From an uncultured Acetatifactor sp. (GTDB lineage: Bacteria > Bacillota > Clostridia > Lachnospirales > Lachnospiraceae), in assembly GCA_947624245.1 (NCBI GenBank), contig CANQJL010000001.1, positions 1 to 64,000 on the forward strand: DNA of 64,000 bases. The letters are read 5' to 3'. The notes beneath the pieces are model-generated. The model was not told the DNA's origin. It ran no database searches and worked only from the letters and a program-made list of their open reading frames with translations. Both the position numbers and the translations under genes were made by a program. How positions within the stretch are numbered: the stretch's first letter is position 1; the number at the start of each line of letters is the position of its first letter. Shown piece after piece: positions 54,803 through 63,594 of the stretch.

Positions 54803-56616
54803 CTTTCCGCCCGAACGGCATCCGGATCCACCTCATACACAAAAATGCGGTAATAACTGTCCGCCGTCTCAAAGGGCTCCTCCCTCATGAGGATCAGCCC
54901 CTGTTCCTCCGCATTCATAATATAGGCAGCGGAGAACAGATAGTTGCCGCCCATTTCCCGCAAAGCTTCCGCATCCAGTTGATAATTCTGAAAAAAGAAG
55001 CCGTTCTTTTCTATGGTATAATAGCCGGGACATTCCGAGCTGAACAGATAACAGCGGTTGCCCCAGCCGTCAAAATACTCCTTCAAATAATCGCTCTTTT
55101 CAAGCTCCGGCAAGAGGATCCTGCGAAAAGCGTGTTTGTACTCCAGCGAATAGTTGTTGGAATAGCCGTCCAGGCAGTAAAATCCGTGGTACAGAGCCGC
55201 CGCGGGATCTATCCCCAGGCTGACCACCCTGTATGCCTCCTGCTCCTGTCCCGTTTCCCGATATAAAAACTCCTCCACCTGATCCATTACGCCGATGGCA
55301 TAATAATCACGAAAACTGAACATTTTATAGTCTGGATTTCGAAGTTTCTGCACGTTAGACTTCACATCACTGTCCAGCAGAAGCTTTGCTCCCGTAAGGC
55401 ACAATGCCGCGGCCGCAAGCAGTCCCATACAGATACCGCCGACTGCCTTTTTCCGCTCCCGAAGCCGCCGCCATATCATCGCAATGCCGCAGGCCGCAAA
55501 CAGATACCACAGACAGGGCGCGATCCACAAAAGCCTGTCCAACTGAAACGCGCCCAGCGCACTCAGCCTGCCTCGCAGACTTACTCCTGCCGCGCTGCTC
55601 CAAAGCGCTGCCGCCAGAGAAAAAAATCCGTTCCAGCCCAGACAGAATCCCATGGTCCGCAGCAGAACCGCTTCACAGGCATCTGACAACGGCTCTTTCA
55701 CAGCCTTCGACCTCAGCAGGCAGATCAAAGCAGCCAACGACGATACGGCGCACAGCCAGATATGCCCGTCCAAGCTGTGCTGACCCCCCAGCATAAAGTT
55801 CCGGAGCAATGCAGGAAAAAAGGGGGACCCACCCAGCACATACTCCGCCTTGTGGGAGACTTCCCCAACGCCCGCGACCTGCTTCAGCAGGCGAAAATTT
55901 TCCGCCGCATACAGAAAAAGCATCATAAACCAGGCGCCCGCCGGCAGCGCGACAGAACTCCCCTCTGTGCCGTCCCGTTTCGTTTCCACACGCTTTTCGA
56001 CAGCCTTTCTCTTCCATACTTCCCAAATCAACAGGACAAGCCCCATGCCCAACAGGCCAAATCCCACCAACACAAGAGAAGAGCAGCCCGTATACAGCGC
56101 GATATACAGAAAAGACAGCTCTATGCGCCGCCGCTTTCCAAGCTGCAGAACGCACCAGAAAAGAAGCGGAATGCCGAACTGCGAAAGCCCGTAGACAGGC
56201 AGAAAAGGAATCAGCGCATACAGGGTTCCCACCGCTGCGGCCACCCAAGATTCCCGAACCGTCTCCTTGCACAACAGATACATGCCGATATATCCGACAA
56301 GCTTACCGGCCGCCAGCAGAATCATGAGTCCCCTGCAGCCGTTGCTGCCAAGAAATACCGCCACTGCCAGCGGCGCAGGAGGCACGAGAGCCGTCTTGGC
56401 CATTCCGCCCATAAATTCCGGAATCGTACTCCCCCGAAACAGATGTCTGGCCTGCAGCAGATACGCGATCAGTTCCCCGTCCAGTTGATCGTGATAAGTA
56501 AAAACAGCGTCCTCGCCCAGAAGCATACACGGTATCAGGGTGGCCGTTACCGCCAACAGCCCCAGCCAGAACCAAACTTTATTGTATTTTTCCTGCCTGA
56601 GACGATCCGCCGTCAT
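54799..56616 (-). CDS. Large membrane protein, YfhO/DUF6044-like
   Basis: A 605-aa protein with about 12 membrane segments and a C-terminal outward domain of roughly 180 residues. The first loop has TYHDQLDGELIAYLLQA (about 40-56), and YRVVSLGIDPAAALYHGFYCLDGYSNNY is typical of YfhO-type proteins that glycosylate lipoteichoic acid or similar polymers. DUF6044 is the closest name I can offer. The ATG at 56616 overlaps the preceding TGA by one base (TGATG), a sign of translational coupling. Confidence 0.75.
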   Translation of the reverse strand: MTADRLRQEKYNKVWFWLGLLAVTATLIPCMLLGEDAVFTYHDQLDGELIAYLLQARHLFRGSTIPEFMGGMAKTALVPPAPLAVAVFLGSNGCRGLMILLAAGKLVGYIGMYLLCKETVRESWVAAAVGTLYALIPFLPVYGLSQFGIPLLFWCVLQLGKRRRIELSFLYIALYTGCSSLVLVGFGLLGMGLVLLIWEVWKRKAVEKRVETKRDGTEGSSVALPAGAWFMMLFLYAAENFRLLKQVAGVGEVSHKAEYVLGGSPFFPALLRNFMLGGQHSLDGHIWLCAVSSLAALICLLRSKAVKEPLSDACEAVLLRTMGFCLGWNGFFSLAAALWSSAAGVSLRGRLSALGAFQLDRLLWIAPCLWYLFAACGIAMIWRRLRERKKAVGGICMGLLAAAALCLTGAKLLLDSDVKSNVQKLRNPDYKMFSFRDYYAIGVMDQVEEFLYRETGQEQEAYRVVSLGIDPAAALYHGFYCLDGYSNNYSLEYKHAFRRILLPELEKSDYLKEYFDGWGNRCYLFSSECPGYYTIEKNGFFFQNYQLDAEALREMGGNYLFSAAYIMNAEEQGLILMREEPFETADSYYRIFVYEVDPDAVRAER

Positions 56617-57905
56617 CACATCTTCCCTTTCCCTATACAGCCAAGAGGCAATACTGTCCAGACTGCCGACACCGCTAACATACACTTATAATCCGCTGTG
56701 CCGGATCCCCGCATGACATAATATAGGAGCAGGGCTGCCGCCGACACGGCATATACCGCGGGGAAACCCCTGTTCGTCCGCCGGTCTGTCTTTTCTCCCG
56801 CGGCAAAATAAGCAACCGCAAACAGTGCGGCAATCCCCATCATCGCCGCAAACCACCAGCAGCTGTACTCCACATAGCATCCGGTCAGTACCGGCCGCTC
56901 CATCCCCATAATTTCATAATTTCTGCCGGAATAAGAGTCATATCCGCCCCCTTTTAACTGAAACTGCAATACAGACTGGGGAGCCGCATAGACCAACATG
57001 TCTCCGGCTATCTGTCTTACGATCCTGCTCTTTCTCAGCTGCCATGCTCTCTGCGCCATCTCACGGTAATACTCTTGGGCTTTTTCCCGCCCCGCTTTCG
57101 TCTCCACCGCAGGCTGCAGGATCCGCTCCATATTTTCCGGCGAGGAACTGACTTCCCAGCATACCGCATCCGGCAGTACTTCCCGAAGCTCCCCCGACCA
57201 CCCGCCGTGGTCCTGCCATATCGTCGGCCATGCCATACGGCTTGCCATGGAGAACCAGAAAGTCCTCTCATACTGCTCTTTTGGCCGCGTCATACTTCCG
57301 ACGCAGCATACGATTCCCCCCACGGCAGCCAGCAGCAATACGCTGTAGAAAAGCCGCCGCAGATCCTTCCAAAGACGCGGCAGACATACCAACACAGATA
57401 CGGCCGCAGGGATCAGACCCAGCAGGCTGTATTCCGCAAGGAGCAGTGTGAGCAGAAACCAACAGCCGCCGGCGCCGGCCAAAGCCTTCAGCTCAATCCC
57501 CTCGCTGCAGGAGATCACCCTTCTGCAGCAGCAAAGTTCCAGACAGAACAGAGAACTCACAAACGAATAGGGAAGCAGCGCCAGATGACACTGTAATGCC
57601 ATGGGAAAAGCAGTGAGCGCCAGCACGGACCAGATGCGCAGAAACTTCCCTGAGGGCAGCGCCGGTCGAAGCAGTTCATAATTGGCGAACACAGCCAGAC
57701 TTAACTGCAGAAGGAACAGTACCTGCGGCACCTTTCCAAACAGTTTCAAAAGCAGCGGATAAAGAAACCCTCCGGGCTGACCGAACTGCTGGATCTCGAT
57801 AAAATTCGTGCAAAGCCAAGCAAGCCCCAGCGCGATCTGCACGCTGAAGCCTGCAAAGAGCATTCTTTTCAGCAGGCCGCAAAGCCCTTCAGCCGCTTTT
57901 TTCAT
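56616..57905 (-). CDS. Polytopic membrane protein of unknown function
   Basis: A 429-aa protein with about nine membrane segments. The first outward loop contains NFIEIQQFGQPGGFLYPLLLK, and a long outward loop (about 215-330) lies in the middle. The layout is GT-C-like but the usual acidic catalytic pair is not evident. The ATG at 57905 follows GAGAGG; the frame continues upstream without a better start. It is coupled to the next gene by a one-base overlap. It may be part of the glycan decoration machinery. Confidence 0.65.
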   Translation of the reverse strand: MKKAAEGLCGLLKRMLFAGFSVQIALGLAWLCTNFIEIQQFGQPGGFLYPLLLKLFGKVPQVLFLLQLSLAVFANYELLRPALPSGKFLRIWSVLALTAFPMALQCHLALLPYSFVSSLFCLELCCCRRVISCSEGIELKALAGAGGCWFLLTLLLAEYSLLGLIPAAVSVLVCLPRLWKDLRRLFYSVLLLAAVGGIVCCVGSMTRPKEQYERTFWFSMASRMAWPTIWQDHGGWSGELREVLPDAVCWEVSSSPENMERILQPAVETKAGREKAQEYYREMAQRAWQLRKSRIVRQIAGDMLVYAAPQSVLQFQLKGGGYDSYSGRNYEIMGMERPVLTGCYVEYSCWWFAAMMGIAALFAVAYFAAGEKTDRRTNRGFPAVYAVSAAALLLYYVMRGSGTADYKCMLAVSAVWTVLPLGCIGKGKM

Positions 57906-57927
57906 AAATCCTCTCGTTCTGCCGCGC

Positions 57928-59070
57928 TTACGGCGTGGAATAAAATTCTTTGATCTTATCACAGATATAATCTACCTGTTCTTCCCGCAGTCCGTAATAC
58001 ATGGGCAGGCGCGCCAGGCGTTCGCTCTCGCGTGTGGTGAACTTATCCTCCCCGTGGAATCTGCCGAACTTAAGTCCCGCCGGAGCCGTGTGCAGAGGAA
58101 CATAGTGAAATACGGCCATCACGCCGTTTTCCTTCAGAAATGCCAGGAAGGCGCTTCTCTCCTCGATATCCTTCACCTTGACGTAAAACATATGCGCATT
58201 GTGCACACAGCCCTCGGGAATTACAGGAAGCTCCAGCTTTCCGGCATCCGCCAGAGGCTTAAGTCTGTCATAGTAGCGATTCCAAAGGGCAAGCCTTGCC
58301 CGATTGATCTCGTCGGCAATCTCCAGCTGAGCATACAGATAAGCCGCATTCATATCGCTGGGCAGATAGGAGGAGCCGTAATTGACCCATGTATACTTGT
58401 CGATCTGTCCTCTGAAAAATTTGCTGCGGTTGGTTCCCTTCTCCCTGATGATCTCCGCATTTTCCACGTTTTGCCCGTCGCGGATCAGCAGAGCGCCGCC
58501 CTCGCCCATACTGTAATTCTTGGTCTCATGAAAGCTGAAGCAGCCGAAATCGCCGATAGTGCCAAGCGCTCTTCCCTTATAGGAAGCCAGGATTCCCTGA
58601 GCGGCATCCTCAATAACGATCAGATTGTATCTTTCGGCGATCTCCATGATCGTATCCATCTCACAGGCCACGCCCGCATAATGTACGGGCACGATTGCCT
58701 TGGTCTTCTCCGTGACCGCCGCCTCGATCAGTTTCTCGTCCAGATTCATGGTGTCCGGGCGAATGTCCACGAACACCGGAACTGCTCCCCGAAGCACGAA
58801 CGCATCGGCGGTGGACACAAAGGTATAAGCCGGCATAATCACCTCGTCACCCGGGCTTATCTGAGCCAGCAGCGCCGCCAGCTCCGTGGCATGGGTACAG
58901 GATGTGGTCATAAGACACTTTGCTGTGCCTGTACGCGCCTCGATCCACTTGCTGCACTTCTTTGTGTAGACGCCGTCTCCGCAGATCTTCTGCGCCTTTA
59001 CGCACTCCCGAATATAATCCATGGCCTTTTCCGCATAGGGAGGCACGTTAAAATTTATCATCTCGCTCAT
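57928..59070 (-). CDS. wecE: dTDP-4-amino-4,6-dideoxygalactose transaminase (WecE/RffA type)
   Basis: A 380-aa PLP enzyme of the DegT/DnrJ/EryC1/StrS family. It matches the WecE pattern along its length: CGDG (30-33), SPGDEVIMPAYTFVSTADAF (72-91), FVDIRPDTMNLDE, VPVHYAGVACEMDTI, EDAAQG (154-159), PLP-binding Lys184 in FSFHETKNY, and REKGTNRSKFFRGQ. WecE converts dTDP-4-keto-6-deoxyglucose (from RfbB) to dTDP-Fuc4N with glutamate. rfbA, rfbB and this gene complete that route inside the window. AAGGCGG precedes the ATG. A free 4-amino group is a plausible acceptor for the AAC(3)-fold acyltransferase. Confidence 0.92.
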   Translation of the reverse strand: MSEMINFNVPPYAEKAMDYIRECVKAQKICGDGVYTKKCSKWIEARTGTAKCLMTTSCTHATELAALLAQISPGDEVIMPAYTFVSTADAFVLRGAVPVFVDIRPDTMNLDEKLIEAAVTEKTKAIVPVHYAGVACEMDTIMEIAERYNLIVIEDAAQGILASYKGRALGTIGDFGCFSFHETKNYSMGEGGALLIRDGQNVENAEIIREKGTNRSKFFRGQIDKYTWVNYGSSYLPSDMNAAYLYAQLEIADEINRARLALWNRYYDRLKPLADAGKLELPVIPEGCVHNAHMFYVKVKDIEERSAFLAFLKENGVMAVFHYVPLHTAPAGLKFGRFHGEDKFTTRESERLARLPMYYGLREEQVDYICDKIKEFYSTP

Positions 59071-59074
59071 AGAA

Positions 59075-60040
59075 CTACCGCCTTTCTCTCGCTCTCCAGG
59101 AGCCTATCACTTCGCCCTGTACATTTTCCGTCACTCTTCTGATAATGTATTTCGGCCTGCCTTTCACTTCCTCATAAATTCTGGCCAGATAATGCCCGAT
59201 GATGCCCAGACTCACCATCAGCAGACCGCCGATGATCAAAAGCAGGAGTATCACCGTGGTAAAGCCCTCTACTGCCGTTCCCATGGCAAACTTTACAAGG
59301 GTCTGCACCGCCAGCACCAGACTGAACAGGATAAACAGAAGCCCCACCCCCGTGACCATCTGCAAGGGCAGGGTGCTGAAGGAAGTCACATTGGTAACGG
59401 CATATTTCATCAGGCTCCAGAAAGACCACTTGCTCTTTCCGTATCGCCGCTCCTGCACCTCATAGTCCACGGTCTCCGTGCGAAAACCCGCCCAAAAGCT
59501 GAGCGCCCTAAAAAAGGTATTGCGCTCCGGCAGCTCCAAAAGTACATTGACCACTTTGCGATCCAACAGCTTAAAGTCCGAAGACGCATTGATATCCATC
59601 CGCATCAATTTGCTCATGACGCGGTAAAAAAGACCGGCAGATAATTTATATCCCAAACTCTCTCTGCCCCTGCTGCTCTTGACGCCCTCCACTACCTCAG
59701 CGCCGTTCTGCCACAGTTTCCACATCTGCGGAATCGCCTGAGGCGGGTGCTGCAGATCGCAGTCCATGACCACCACCGCATCCCCTGCAGCAAGCTCCAG
59801 TCCCGCAAAAATCCCCGCTTCCTTTCCGAAATTACGGCTGAACTCGGCGCCTTTGATACGGGAATTTGACTGCGCGGCTTTTAAGATTTCGGAAAACGTC
59901 CCGTCCACGGAACCGTCGCTGATGAACACCAGCTCATAATCTATGCCGTTCTCCGAAAGTATCTGCGACAGCACCGCCGCCGTATTGGCAATATTCTGTT
60001 CCTCGTTGTAGGCCGGCAAAACAATGGATAACAGAGCCAT
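59075..60040 (-). CDS. Polyprenyl-phosphate glycosyltransferase (GtrB-like GT2)
   Basis: A 321-aa enzyme: a GT2 domain (LSIVLPAYNEE at 4-14, MDCDLQHPP and SSDFKLLDRK) with two C-terminal membrane helices (about 228-252 and 262-287). This is the GtrB/DPMS layout that charges undecaprenyl phosphate with a single sugar for use outside the cell. GGAGG precedes the ATG. It starts 9 bp after the GtrII-like gene, its likely user, and ends 4 bp before wecE. Confidence 0.92.
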   Translation of the reverse strand: MALLSIVLPAYNEEQNIANTAAVLSQILSENGIDYELVFISDGSVDGTFSEILKAAQSNSRIKGAEFSRNFGKEAGIFAGLELAAGDAVVVMDCDLQHPPQAIPQMWKLWQNGAEVVEGVKSSRGRESLGYKLSAGLFYRVMSKLMRMDINASSDFKLLDRKVVNVLLELPERNTFFRALSFWAGFRTETVDYEVQERRYGKSKWSFWSLMKYAVTNVTSFSTLPLQMVTGVGLLFILFSLVLAVQTLVKFAMGTAVEGFTTVILLLLIIGGLLMVSLGIIGHYLARIYEEVKGRPKYIIRRVTENVQGEVIGSWRARERR

Positions 60041-60049
60041 CTCTTCCTC

Positions 60050-61600
60050 CTAACGGGTTATGTTCTCCGTTTTAATATACATGATTCCGTCTATGATCCG
60101 GATGGAATTCTCCCCCGGAAAGCTGTCCATACTAATATACTCCTCGGAATAATACACATCCGACATGGCTTCCGCCGGAAGAATATTCAGCGTCACGCCG
60201 AGGTAGTTCTTCATAAAAGACTGATAATTTTGTCCCGTATAGACCAGGACATCACCGTTCAACCCGATCATGTTGTCGGTGACAGGCAGGGTGATATCCG
60301 TCACAGGATAGGAGTCATCGCCGACAATTCCCACCATGGCAATGGGTATCCCCTGATAGTATCCTTGTGTCTGTTCGATCCGATCCACCAGACGCACACA
60401 GTAGGCGTATGTTTTCTCATACTTCTTCTGCAGATTGGAATAACCGATGTTGTCGACGATTCCATAGAAAAATACCAGCACAAGCGCCGCACAAAAGGCC
60501 GTCCACTCCAGGACTGCTCCCTTTTTGGCGCCGACATCAGGCTTAGCGGACAGATAAGTCAGTGCAATCAGATACAGCACCCACTGATATCTCATCAGCA
60601 AGTGATACGTCACGTCAGGCGAAATCACAAGAATAATATTGGTGGCCACCGGAAATGCCGCCGCTGCCACTACTATTATAACGAAAAACCACGGTTTCTT
60701 CCACCACTTTCTGCTGCGGGCCATTGCAGATACCGCAAAGACCGCCGCCAGCACAAGAAGCAGCACTGCGGCAAGGGAGATCAAATTCTGGAACAGTACA
60801 TTGCCTTTCAGGGTAAAGGCCGCAAAGTCCTTATAGAGTCCTATCGCAATCGCGCCGAAGCCCTGCCGCTTTACCGAATCGGAAGAAATTCCGCTGATTC
60901 CCTGATAGGCGGCCAGCTCCTTCCCCTGCACTGCCAGCAGTATCTGCAGAATCACATAATAGAGAATTACTCCCAGCACTCCCATTCCCGCATACCTGAA
61001 CGTCCCTTTTACTTTCTCCGCCGTCTCCGCTTTGCCCGCATACAGCATCAGCAGCGCAAAGAGAGACAGCAGCATGGCAAAAGAAAGATACGCCTGATAT
61101 ATTCCCATACTGAAGGCCAGACAGACCGCTCCCCAAAGAAAACCCCGCCGATACTTTTTCGTCAGCAGCACCGCAGCTGCAGCCAAAAACAGCGCCATCA
61201 TATAGCCGTCCAGCGTAAATACGTAGGCAAAGGCAGAAGCCATCGCCGGAAAGGAGACCAACAGACCGCTGCTCAACACGACAGCCCAGCCCTTTTGTGC
61301 CTCGAACAGCTCCGAGAGCAGCGCGGACGTAAGTCCCAGAAACGCAAGTCCCAAGAGCCCGATCATCCACGGAATCGTATAGTAGGACGAAAAGCCGCAG
61401 GCAACCGACAAAAACCACCTACCGGAGGTAATCATATTCTGGTCAAAATACATACTGGACAGACCGTCATGATTCGGAATGTCCGACAGCAGCGCAGGCA
61501 TGTGAATCAGCAGTCCGATACCGAACGCCGAGAAAAAGGCCAGTTTCCATTGCCATTTGATCTTAGAATTCAGTTTTTGAAATGCTTGTGCAGGTGTCAC
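60050..61600 (-). CDS. GtrII-like membrane glucosyltransferase
   Basis: A 516-aa protein with about 11 membrane segments and a soluble C-terminal domain of about 140 residues. The first outward loop holds DIPNHDGLSSMYFDQNMITSGRW, as in the GtrII serotype-converting transferases; its acidic residues are the likely active site. It would transfer the sugar from the GtrB product onto the polysaccharide outside the membrane. The GTG start at 61600 lies 7 nt after AGAGG. Confidence 0.83.
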   Translation of the reverse strand: MTPAQAFQKLNSKIKWQWKLAFFSAFGIGLLIHMPALLSDIPNHDGLSSMYFDQNMITSGRWFLSVACGFSSYYTIPWMIGLLGLAFLGLTSALLSELFEAQKGWAVVLSSGLLVSFPAMASAFAYVFTLDGYMMALFLAAAAVLLTKKYRRGFLWGAVCLAFSMGIYQAYLSFAMLLSLFALLMLYAGKAETAEKVKGTFRYAGMGVLGVILYYVILQILLAVQGKELAAYQGISGISSDSVKRQGFGAIAIGLYKDFAAFTLKGNVLFQNLISLAAVLLLVLAAVFAVSAMARSRKWWKKPWFFVIIVVAAAAFPVATNIILVISPDVTYHLLMRYQWVLYLIALTYLSAKPDVGAKKGAVLEWTAFCAALVLVFFYGIVDNIGYSNLQKKYEKTYAYCVRLVDRIEQTQGYYQGIPIAMVGIVGDDSYPVTDITLPVTDNMIGLNGDVLVYTGQNYQSFMKNYLGVTLNILPAEAMSDVYYSEEYISMDSFPGENSIRIIDGIMYIKTENITR

Positions 61601-61617
61601 CCGATTTCCTCTTTCCT

Positions 61618-61633
61618 GCCGCCTTCAGGCGGC
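61618..61633. other. Small intergenic hairpin
   Basis: GCCGCC, TTCA loop, GGCGGC between the SGNH gene and the GtrII-like gene. On the coding (minus) strand no T-run follows and a ribosome site comes soon after, so it is more likely an RNA-stability or processing hairpin than a terminator. Confidence 0.4.
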
Positions 61634-61665
61634 CGCACTTTTTATAAATGAGCCATACTTTTTAT

Positions 61666-62520
61666 CTAATATGGTTGTTCCTGAAGATAATCCAGTATAA
61701 TGCCGGCCAGAAGCTTCCTTCCCTCCTCGTTGGGATGCAGGCCGTCAAAAGTATAGACAGACCAATCCTCCCACCGTTCATGGGGATATACATCGTGATA
61801 TACGTCGATCAATTCGACGCCTGCCTCCTCCGCAATCTGCATTTCGGCTTGAATATAGTCTTCCTGTACTCCGTACCCCGCATCAAATTCCTCGCAGGTC
61901 AGGCCGGAGGCTATATGCCAGGAATAGGTAGGTGTGACGAGTATGATTCTCATATCCGGATTGGCCTTGTGCAGCGCTTTCAGGGAGCTTCGCAGCGCCC
62001 CGGTAAACGTATACTCGTCATAGGGATCATCCGGATTGGCGATGGGGACTCCGGAATAGTAATCATTCACCCCGTGCTGAATCAATACAAATTCCACACC
62101 AGTGAAATCCACCTTTTCCAATTCGTCTATCACACCCGAAAAATATTCCGTATTGCTCTCACGTATCCTGACCGTCTGCTGCACGCCGAAATCGCCTGCC
62201 GCCACCGCCTTGGAAAGTCCCACCAGCGAAAGGGAATCCTTGGCATAATCCATGCGGCGCTCACTGTCCGCCCTGCTGATGTAGGTACCGCCGAGTGCAG
62301 CGTTAAAGACCGATTTGTCCAAGGCTTTCCCCACCTGTGCCGGCACGCCGGTCTCATCCCTGCACAGACCGAACAGGCTGTCGCCGAAGGCCACAATCTG
62401 CACCTGCTGCCGCTCCGCCCCGAGGGTTCTCGGATGAAACGTACACGCCGCCAACAACGCCAGTAAAGTGACCGCCATCAATTCACATATGAGCTTATCC
62501 TTATTTAGTTTCTCCGCCAT
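61666..62520 (-). CDS. SGNH/GDSL hydrolase, predicted lipoprotein
   Basis: A 284-aa esterase/deacylase-type protein with complete SGNH blocks: Ser48 in AFGDSLFG, Gly in NAALGGTY, Asn in HGVNDYY, and Asp/His in DGLHPNEEG. The N-terminus is hydrophobic and ends in LLAAC with Cys26, a possible lipobox, so it probably faces outward. AAGGA precedes the ATG. In a glycan locus such enzymes usually add or remove O-acyl groups. Compare the plus-strand SGNH-like protein at 50001-51086, which lacks the serine. Confidence 0.87.
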   Translation of the reverse strand: MAEKLNKDKLICELMAVTLLALLAACTFHPRTLGAERQQVQIVAFGDSLFGLCRDETGVPAQVGKALDKSVFNAALGGTYISRADSERRMDYAKDSLSLVGLSKAVAAGDFGVQQTVRIRESNTEYFSGVIDELEKVDFTGVEFVLIQHGVNDYYSGVPIANPDDPYDEYTFTGALRSSLKALHKANPDMRIILVTPTYSWHIASGLTCEEFDAGYGVQEDYIQAEMQIAEEAGVELIDVYHDVYPHERWEDWSVYTFDGLHPNEEGRKLLAGIILDYLQEQPY

Positions 62521-62544
62521 ATGATATCCTTCTCTTTTACACTT

Positions 62545-63594
62545 TTATGCGAGCCACTCATGGGAGTGCGCCAGTGCCTGCAGACGCAGGGCAATGCGCA
62601 TGGCCCCCTGTCCATCTACCAGAGAACGCTGCCGCAGACTATAGGTGCGCCGCAACTGTGCGTCATTCCTCAACAGGACAATGCAATCGGCCACTTCTTT
62701 TATAAGCTTTTCTCCCTGTCGCAGATAATCGCCCCCATAGCAGACAATCTCATGACGGCGAAAACCCTCCACTATTTTTTGCTGATTATCTACAAAAGAA
62801 AAACAAACAATAGGAACGCCAGCCGCGCAGAGCTCATACATTGTAGTTCCACCCGCGGTCACGGCAATATCACAGGACTGCATCAATTCTAACATGTTTA
62901 ACACATCACTGTAAACTTGAACCTTGACATTGTTCTTCTCCAAATCGCGCAAATGCGTCAAATATCGGTTGTAAGCCCCACTGATTACACAGTATTCCAT
63001 ATCCTCTGTACCCGGAAAATGCAGAACATATTCTAAGATTTTCCCCGCCAAATCATACTTATCGCTTCCTCCGGTAGTAATCAGAACCCGCTCTGCCCTG
63101 TCTCTGATTTGGTAGGAAACCTGCTCGAATTCCCGACGCAAAGGTGCATATTCCGTGCCAAGCAAATATTCCCTTTCCTGGAAAGATGTCTCTCTCCGGT
63201 AAAGGGATTGCTCTGCAAAAATATTGTAATTAATCTGAATATCCGCAGGCATACCGCAGATGCCTGTGTCATCCATATAACAAATCGGAATATACTCACC
63301 TACTCTGCGAAGATATTCCGCCGTCACATAATAACTGTCAACCAAAAGAACACTCTGGTTCTCCTCTTTCAGAACAGGGATCAGTGTATCCAATTCCTCT
63401 TCCGGCCTCAGGTAAGAGCTCCCCAATATCCTGTATTCTTGTTTTCTGCTTTCCAGAATCGGCACGGCGGAATTATCTGCCACCAGAAAACAGGACGGCT
63501 CCCCCAATCGCTCCAGCGCATCGGCAACGGAAAGACATCTCATGATATGTCCCATTCCAATCTCCCTGCCGCCGTCTGCCCTAATCCAAATCAT
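62545..63594 (-). CDS. pseG: UDP-2,4-diacetamido-2,4,6-trideoxy-sugar hydrolase (PseG-like)
   Basis: A 349-aa GT-B-fold hydrolase that removes UDP from the 2,4-diacetamido trideoxy hexose in pseudaminic acid synthesis. Motifs: GGREIGMGHIMRCLSVADAL near residues 9-28 (the catalytic His is in GMGH), LLVDSYYV, LITTGGSDKYDLA, and TAGGTTMYELCAAGVP. Its start overlaps the formyltransferase stop (ATGA). G+C is visibly lower than in the Gtr genes to the left. The remaining pse genes (pseB, C, F, H, I) are not in the window and may lie just beyond it. Confidence 0.87.
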   Translation of the reverse strand: MIWIRADGGREIGMGHIMRCLSVADALERLGEPSCFLVADNSAVPILESRKQEYRILGSSYLRPEEELDTLIPVLKEENQSVLLVDSYYVTAEYLRRVGEYIPICYMDDTGICGMPADIQINYNIFAEQSLYRRETSFQEREYLLGTEYAPLRREFEQVSYQIRDRAERVLITTGGSDKYDLAGKILEYVLHFPGTEDMEYCVISGAYNRYLTHLRDLEKNNVKVQVYSDVLNMLELMQSCDIAVTAGGTTMYELCAAGVPIVCFSFVDNQQKIVEGFRRHEIVCYGGDYLRQGEKLIKEVADCIVLLRNDAQLRRTYSLRQRSLVDGQGAMRIALRLQALAHSHEWLA

